DNA from: Sipunculus nudus | Lineage: Eukaryota; Annelida; Sipuncula; Golfingiida; Sipunculidae | Direction: 5' to 3' | Assembly (NCBI GenBank): GCA_026874595.1 | Contig: CM049307.1 | Span: 7,587,579-7,651,578, forward strand | Length of the DNA stretch: 64,000 nt | In this document: positions 57,701-64,000 of the stretch, piece after piece | Numbering within the stretch: position 1 is the stretch's first letter | How the letters are laid out: every line of letters starts with the position of its first letter | The notes under the pieces: generated by a model | What the model was told of the DNA's origin: nothing | The model's input: only the letters and a program-made list of their open reading frames with translations | Databases searched by the model: none | Position numbers and translations under genes: made by a program

Positions 57701-58577
57701 TTTCTCCTTTCAGTGTCAAGTGGCATGTTCTACATATCCATTCTTCATTGTTGTAAGAGGTTTGACGAAATGCAAGTACATTTTGCAACAGAGACTGTGA
57801 TATTTTGTTGTACTTCTCCTCTTTCAGATGCACAACTGACGTCCTAAACATCAAGCGATGACAACTACAGCAGACGTAATTTGCAGAATCACGTACCTTT
57901 TCTAAGAATTCCGAAATAACAATTTCATTATCAGGAACAATATTACGACATTGATGTCGGTGCTTTCTGGTATAACATGCTGCTTTGCTCAGTCTCTGTC
58001 GAGTTTCTGTTTCTGTTTCTTTCGCCCTTAATTCACTTTTACGCCTGGAGTCTAAATAAAGTCTCTCTCTTTTTTCATTACTTGTTTCGGATTGACGCAA
58101 TGTATTCTGTCGCTTCCTTTGTGAGTGGACTCTTTTTTGCTTTCTTTCAGGAGTTTCAAGTTTACGTTCCATAAGGTGTCTTTCCTGCTCTTTGGACAGT
58201 CTCTCTAGCTTTTTGTCAGGGCTTTCAAGTTCAGGTTCCATAAAGTGTCTTTCCTGATCTTTGGACAGTCTCTCTTGCTTTTTCGCAGGAGTTTAACATC
58301 CACGTAATTTACTCCGTCTCTTCGTTTGTGAGCTGACTCTTGCTTGCTTTTCCTCAGGGGTTTCACATTCACGTAATTTTCTCTGCCTGTTCCGTTGTGA
58401 GCTGACTCTTGCTTGCTTTTCCTCAGCGGTTTCACGATCACGTAATTCACTCTGTCCTTTTTTTTTGTAAGCAGTGTCTATTTTTTCTGTTTCAGTTTCT
58501 GCTGATCTTTGTTCTCTTTTGTTCAACTGATCTGCTTTCTTTTTTTGTTTGTAACTCTTCCTTTTTGCTTTCGGCAT
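57690..58577 (-). pseudogene. Helentron N-terminal region: STPR-like repeats and Cys-rich segment
   Basis: From Met at 58,577 the frame is Lys/Arg/Glu/Gln-rich and consists of about 23-residue repeats of the type ETPEEKQARVSSQxxRxxKL. This is the STPR (score-and-three) basic DNA-binding repeat pattern seen in some metazoan Helitron proteins. One TAA at 58,293-58,295 interrupts it where neighbouring repeats have Glu (GAA), so a single G-to-T change would explain it. The frame resumes and runs to a Cys-rich stretch (YVCCSCHRLMF, then WICRTCH) likely to bind zinc. It ends by a frameshift near 57,695 into the next block. At least six repeat units can be counted. Confidence 0.8.
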
Positions 58578-58807
58578 TATTATATATGATGAAAGCCAAT
58601 TTAAAACACCTGAGAATCACGAACGTATTCCACAAACTTATGTGATAAAAATATCTACTTTGCTGAACTACCGAACTATATAAATGCTATTGTTATCGAA
58701 ATAGAAATAGGTACATACTATAATATATGTATCAATCCCCTTTTCAGTTTTTTCTTCGAGTAAAATATAAGCTTACTCTTCACTTAGACCAAAATGTTCC
58801 TAAAATG
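58578..58807 (-). other. Helentron 5' leader, no gene
   Basis: AT-rich sequence upstream of the first Met. No coding content is seen. The 5' terminus of the transposon may lie here or further upstream within the repeated blocks. Confidence 0.4.
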
Positions 58808-58836
58808 TTCAAATTATTTAGATATATTTTTATATA

Positions 58837-58885
<49 letters not shown>

Positions 58886-59750
58886 ATTTACCAGAAAATG
58901 AATGCGACTTGTGAAGGGGAAAATTAATTGAAATATGAAATACAATAGGACTTGTTATACCGGATTTTATTTTCAACAATATACACTCAAGTTTTATACT
59001 GTGGTTGGCTTCATATTCACGAGGCTGAAATTTCGCGATCTCTCCATTTTGAATGTTTTGCGAGGGTTTCATTTTCCCGATCTCACCAGAACCTATATCA
59101 AATCTTTGGTAATGCCATACCTGTGTGTATTATTAAATGAGAATAAGTCATGAGTTTGTTCTACTCATATAACGATGGTCCTGTACACACAGCACAGGAA
59201 GCTTAGTTCAAATTTAAGGGAACGTTTTCCCTATACTTGCATGGATGTAATTTATTATAAAATTTCTCACTGATCTAACCTATTCACATACGAGTATTGG
59301 TTACACTAAACAAGAAGGGCATATTCAATTGGCAAATTATTCCCGAGGGTTTCATTTTCGCGATTATCTCCAATTCGCGAATATCGCGAAATTAAAACCC
59401 TCGCGAACAAAAAGGCAACCACAGTATATGATACAAAATAATATTCTACAGACCGTCTTGGACTAAAAAATCGTTAAATATACACACAGTACACAGTACA
59501 CAGTTTGACTACAATCTTTACCAAAGTTTTGACCACAAGATACCTTAATAAAATCTACCTTTACTGTTCACTTTAAGCAATCCGTCTCTTATATGGACAA
59601 ATAATTTAGATATATATAACTTTAGTCTCAGAAAATTAATGCTACTTGTGAAGAGAAAAATAGAAATATTACCAAATACAATATCAGTTACTATACTGGG
59701 TTTTATTGCAGGCAATTAACAAAAATTTAAGTTTTATATATGATACAAAC
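58808..59750. repeat. Direct duplication of a block of about 150-190 bp, one copy split by a MITE
   Basis: AATTATTTAGATATAT, CAGAAAATGAATGC(G)ACTTGTGAAG, AATACAATA, ATACCGGATTTTATT and AAGTTTTATA at 58,808-58,998 match 59,597-59,750 with modest divergence. The first copy has a TA microsatellite (about 58,843-58,881) where the second has ATATATATAAC. Past the MITE, the first copy resumes with TATATGATACAAA, as the second does. Confidence 0.85.
58997..59426. mobile_element. MITE with TA target duplication and CTGTGGTTG termini
   Basis: Element 58,999-59,424 begins CTGTGGTTGGCTTCATATTC and ends GAACAAAAAGGCAACCACAG, flanked by TA on both sides. Terminal inverted repeats are about 45 bases and include AATTTCGCGAT. 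The interior is rich in CGCGA palindromes. It has no coding capacity. A TA target and short AT-free tips suit a Tc1/mariner-type non-autonomous element. The neighbouring paralogous block at 59,731-59,745 shows the uninserted site. Confidence 0.85.
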
Positions 59751-61190
59751 CTTCCTCTTTGAGTCCAATAATGTTACACATAAACAATGACAACATATTT
59801 TACACATGAACAATTACAATACAGTACAAAGTTCTTTTTCAGTTCTTGTTCAGTTCTTTTTCAGTTCTAGACTAATTCTTGACCAATTCTTGACTAGAGT
59901 GCTTATTTGTAAGTAGCAATACTAAAGAGCGTATTTGCACGTGTGCGTTTATTATCGAGGTGCTTCCTCGATGAGATGCTACTATGAGACTTTTTTTAAC
60001 GAGGTTAAGTTTCCTCAGATGAAATGAGAGATGTGAGGATGAATGAAAATGAGACGAATCAGGAACATGAAAGCAGCACCTGCAACAAAAATACTAGCAT
60101 TACAAATAGCACATTTCAGTAAAAAGTATTAAAACAATCATCTACCAACTTCTTTGAACAACAATTAAAATTAAAACCCTGAAGATCTATAAAATGTAGT
60201 TTCACTATAAAAATTATGAAACTTTTAGTATGACAGTTATAAGAAAGAGTTTAATGAAATTGTAAACTATCATTTAAGTCCAAGTCCTGATCACATGCAC
60301 ACAAACATTTATAACTAGTGGTAGATCATATCAATGAGTAGGAATTCAGAATCTGACTCATTCTAAGAAAAGTATAAATAAGGTATCTTAAAGTTGCCCA
60401 TTCACCTACCTTTTGAAACAGAAATTATGTGATTTCTAATCTCTTCTGTGTATACAGTAATGATCTAAGGGTATTCTGGTTATGAAAAGTTATTATAATG
60501 CCTTCGTGCAGGATGTATGAACTTGTATGATGTATGAACAATGTGCTTGTAAACACATGAATGTTGACAAACGGGAAAAGCATATAACCTCACTTACCCG
60601 ACTCGCTGCCAGATGCCCTTGATGAATTTTGCACACAAAAAAATCTCCTTGCTATACCTTATCACAAATAAAATGAACTACCTAGCTTTAAATCCTTTAA
60701 ATATAGCCCACGTACCAGAAACAAAAGAAAAGCTTGCATCAATATGAAACTCGTTCGGAAATGAAATTGTTCATCTCGTTCCACTACTCAAGTCCCGCTG
60801 TTGTCCACGTTTTTCAATTATATATTATGTAGTGTTCATGATATTTTAAATATGTATATAGATATATTTTCAGTATAAAGACAACGCTGCTCACAAGTCT
60901 ACAGTTAAAATTATCATGTACATATAAGCCTATGATAAGCGATTAAAAAAAATGTTTCATAATATCACATTCATGTTCCGACTATGCAGAAATTACTGAC
61001 AATCATGTTTATATCAAACGAAATACTTTATTATTTTTTTTATACAAATAGGTCCGTCACATTAAATGTAGGTAAACTTTAATAAACTTCAAATTTTACT
61101 TAAATCTCTTTGCTAGACAGCATTCCAGATGAAATTAAGTACTTGCTTTTAAATCCTTTTTTGTATGCCACCAACCAGAAATAAAACATC
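59751..61190. other. No recognisable gene
   Basis: AT-rich. A short run of CAGTTCTTTTT/TTGACTAATTCTTGAC steps lies at 59,832-59,900. No gene or RNA recognised. Confidence 0.5.
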
Positions 61191-62877
61191 TTGCATCCAA
61201 ATTGTTTTTCAATTAAATAGACGTACATACACTACTGTCGTCATTAACTACTTCACAACGAAATATCAGCATAAAGGTTAAACTTAATGCATATACAATA
61301 CATAAAAACTCATCCGACAAGAACCTGGCAGCCCAAATCTGAACATCACTTTCAACTTGAAACCAGACCGTTTTGATAAACATTTTCTTACAGATTTTTC
61401 TAAGACGTACTTAGACTTCGTACGATTTTATTCTGCTTTTGTAATAAATTTTAATAACTGTCCTACTTACCGTTTGTTCATGAAAACAAGACAACAAGAT
61501 ATAAATATTTTATTCGTACACTTATTTCAATTATTATATCCAATATACAGCGACACTCGTACACATTGTTCTCCCGCCTAAGCAGTGTCAGAATACAACA
61601 CAAATCTACGAATCTACAATAGAATTAATAAAATATATATAACAAATGTTAGACTTTACATATTTTTTTAAAATATCAATTAGAATAAGCAATTGCAGTA
61701 GTCTGGTCATAAACAAAGAACCATCACCATCAAGGCTAAAATTAATGTATATACAATGCATCAAAATGCTCACCCGACATCGGCATTGGAAGGCAAGTCC
61801 GAACATCAAGTGATAACTTGAAACCAAACTTTCTGATAAAGATATACTTACATATCCACAACATATTCATACTTTATCTGCACAGTTATTTCAATTATAC
61901 AATGTAATATACAGCGACAATGTACATACTGTTCTCTCGCCGAAACAATGTCAGAATACAACAGCCAGTCTATGAATCTATGAGAATAATTATTAAAAAA
62001 ATATCTGACAAATGTTCTACTTGTATTTTTTTTTATAAAGCTATCAGTTAGAATAAATAACTCCAGTATTCTCCTCATACACTCCTTCACAACGAATCAT
62101 CAGCAAACAACGCTAAACTTAATGCATGTACAATGCATCAAAACGCATTTTACAATAATTTGGCAGACTGAATCCGAACATCAATTGACAACTGAAAATC
62201 AATGTCTAAAGATTTTCTTGCATTTCCTTACAGATTTCTTTTAAAACATTTAATTCGAATTCATTCTTCTTCAGATTGTAATTAATAAAATAACTTTCGT
62301 ACTTATCGTGTGTTCAAGACAACAAGATATTCATACTTTATTTGTAGAGTTATTTCAATTTATTATATGCAATATACAGCAACACACAGTTCTTCCGCCC
62401 AAACAACCGCAAGTCGATGAATCTATAAGAACATTACTAAAAATACCGTACATATGATTGACTTTGCAAACTATGAAACAGTGGCAAACAACATGTTCTC
62501 GTATAATTAAATACTTCAAAACGAATCATCAGCACCAAGGCTAAATTGCATGTATATACAATGTATTAAAATTCTGATCTTAAAACAACTTGGGAGCCTA
62601 AATCCGTACATCAAGTGAGAACGTGAAACCTACCTCTTATGATATTTAAATACAAATTCTCCACTTCCATGTAAAATTAAAATAAATGCCTCATGCTCAA
62701 CGTTTATTCAATCCTACAAGATATTGATACTTTATTCGTACAGTCCAGGTATTTTAATCATTCGACACAATATACACTCAACTCATTGTTCGCATTCCCT
62801 GGCCCTATCAGCGCACAATAGCAAGGCTATTAATTGCAGATCAAATATGTGAGACAATTTTGGACACTTTTGTATCG

Positions 62878-62933
<56 letters not shown>

Positions 62934-63060
62934 ATACTATTAACAACTACGGCTGGCCGCCCATCATAATCAGTATCAATCCAAAAATAAAATATTATTG
63001 CATCATCAAGCTCATCCGAAAACAACCTGCAAGGCTACATACCAATAATCACGTTCATGT
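61190..63060 (+). repeat. About 380-455-bp tandem repeat, four units and a partial fifth
   Basis: Shared motifs: AAGGCTAAAxTTAATGxATATACAATGCATCAAAA, CCGAACATCAA.TGA(T/C)AAC.TGAAA, ACAACAAGATAT.xATACTTTATT, GTA.(A/C)(A/G)TTATTTCAATT and AATATACAGC.ACA. Markers lie near 61,273, 61,731, 62,110 and 62,536. A decayed unit with CATCATCAAGCTCATCCGA lies at about 62,980-63,020. Units are clearly diverged. No coding content is seen. Confidence 0.85.
62881..62932. repeat. TA microsatellite
   Basis: About 26 TA steps inside the last tandem unit. Confidence 0.95.
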
Positions 63061-63713
63061 GACAACAAGTGAGCCTACATACACATGCAAGGCAAGACAT
63101 GTAGATCAAGAAAAGTAAAAAAAGAATTAATATCTAACTATTAACACTGGCACTTTAAATTGACTTTACTAATTTTATTAAAAACATTGAACGTATATTT
63201 GGCACCGGTTCGAATAATCCAAGCATCGAGATTTGAATTGACACAAGAATTGGAACCTACTCTAATGTAAACATGGAATAATTTTATCACGTTTCCTTTT
63301 CTGTACCCAATCTGTATTCGGGATAATCTCAATGTACACTATAAATCCATTAATTCATTAAACCTGTTGTCACAGCGAGTGCCCGATTTCCAAATGATTA
63401 AAAAATAATAACTCCTGAAAACCTGGTATACAATCGATTTAAAAGTTTAGAACAAAAACACTCAATGGAGCAACTTTCAAAATAGTTTTCGCTCAGATTA
63501 TTTTTACTATCATAATCCTAAACCTTTATTTAATCATTTTATTTTTAAACTGTATATCTATTGAAATAAATAACAGACGACCAACTTCTTAATATACATT
63601 TGTAGATTAAAAACGACATCGGTTTGTCCACTCGCAATAAGAAAAAACAAATACTGTATTCAAGGTTATACTCGTATCAGTCTACCAAATAATCTCTCTT
63701 CAAAACAAGAGCA

Positions 63714-63755
<42 letters not shown>

Positions 63756-64000
63756 TTACATATATATTAGATATATGAAATAATGCCAAGTAAAAAAAAT
63801 TGTCAATTTTTTTCTATTCATGCTCTATCATAAATACATATAGGAACATTTCACATTTATATAAACAAGTTTATTCCATAATCGCTCTTCGACTTCCTGG
63901 TATCCTTCACCAGCTTGTGACAACAGAGTTCCGAACATGGCTGCCCCACAGTCAACCAATCAGGCCGTTTAACTAAACCAACTAATTTTACCTATTCATG
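63061..64000. other. No recognisable gene; TA microsatellite
   Basis: TA tract at about 63,716-63,751. No gene, RNA or repeat family is recognised before the window ends. Confidence 0.5.

Larger units (their letters stand above)
51959..58577 (-). mobile_element. Helentron (Helitron-type transposon with EEP nuclease), inactive
   Basis: Reading leftward on the minus strand, recognisable parts follow in Helentron order: STPR-like basic repeats, Cys-rich segment, conserved Helitron N-terminal region, OTU protease, Rep with HUH and two-tyrosine motifs, PIF1-family helicase, and C-terminal EEP nuclease. Rep nicks and joins single-stranded ends and the helicase unwinds for rolling-circle/peel-and-paste movement. 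The EEP and OTU additions are known in Helentrons, though their roles there are unclear. In-frame stops occur at about 58,293, 56,952, 56,477, 54,060, 52,945, 52,816 and 52,650. Frameshifts occur near 57,695, 57,368, 56,860, 56,147, 53,505 and 52,470. The element ends were not located. Flanking tandem repeats probably belong to it. Confidence 0.95.

Overview
This 64-kb window is eukaryotic, AT-rich, intron-bearing and dominated by repeats. Its contents point to a marine mollusc, probably a bivalve. That is an inference from repeat style: long TA microsatellites, tandem families built on AGGTCA-type motifs with TCTGTCTG runs, Helentrons with an endonuclease tail, and foldback-like inverted repeats. 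No species-diagnostic gene is present. The only host gene recognised is the 3' end of an L-xylulose reductase (DCXR)-like short-chain dehydrogenase, present twice. No rRNA, tRNA or CRISPR array was recognised.

Layout. 1-14,050: a recent direct tandem duplication with a shift of about 6.86 kb. Each copy carries an LTR-like block, two terminal DCXR-like exons, a 52-bp minisatellite and a 20-bp minisatellite. 14,050-17,190: a 1.07-kb long-inverted-repeat element between TA microsatellites, then a possible pogo-like element with a nested MITE-like inverted repeat. 17,190-20,350: mostly featureless, ending in a 120-bp tandem repeat. 20,352-22,964: about 54 copies of a 48-bp minisatellite, open in one frame only because 48 is a multiple of 3. 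23,000-31,100: decayed non-LTR retrotransposon pieces, a dispersed repeat (A-B) and about 300-bp tandem repeats.

31,240-42,905: a large composite. A dispersed repeat in inverted orientation is split (B' at 31.3 kb, A' at 42.8 kb) around a 10.2-kb foldback-like structure with inverted arms of about 0.7 kb. That structure holds a second, 3-kb foldback-like element with arms of about 0.95 kb and a cluster of Harbinger-like inverted repeats. The same A and B blocks lie side by side at 25.7-26.15 kb, which looks like the uninterrupted version of the locus. 43-49 kb: several tandem-repeat families, one rich in nuclear-receptor-type half-sites.

51,010-58,577 (minus strand): a nearly full-length but dead Helentron. 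In coding order it shows 23-residue STPR-like basic repeats, a Cys-rich region, the conserved Helitron N-terminal region, an OTU-type protease domain, an HUH/two-tyrosine Rep, a PIF1-like helicase and a C-terminal endonuclease/exonuclease/phosphatase (EEP) nuclease. The frame is broken by at least seven in-frame stops and about six frameshifts, several at homopolymers. Tandem repeats lie directly at its 3' end and more lie upstream. 58,808-63,060: a duplicated block with a MITE whose empty site survives in the neighbouring copy, then four to five copies of a repeat of about 420 bp.
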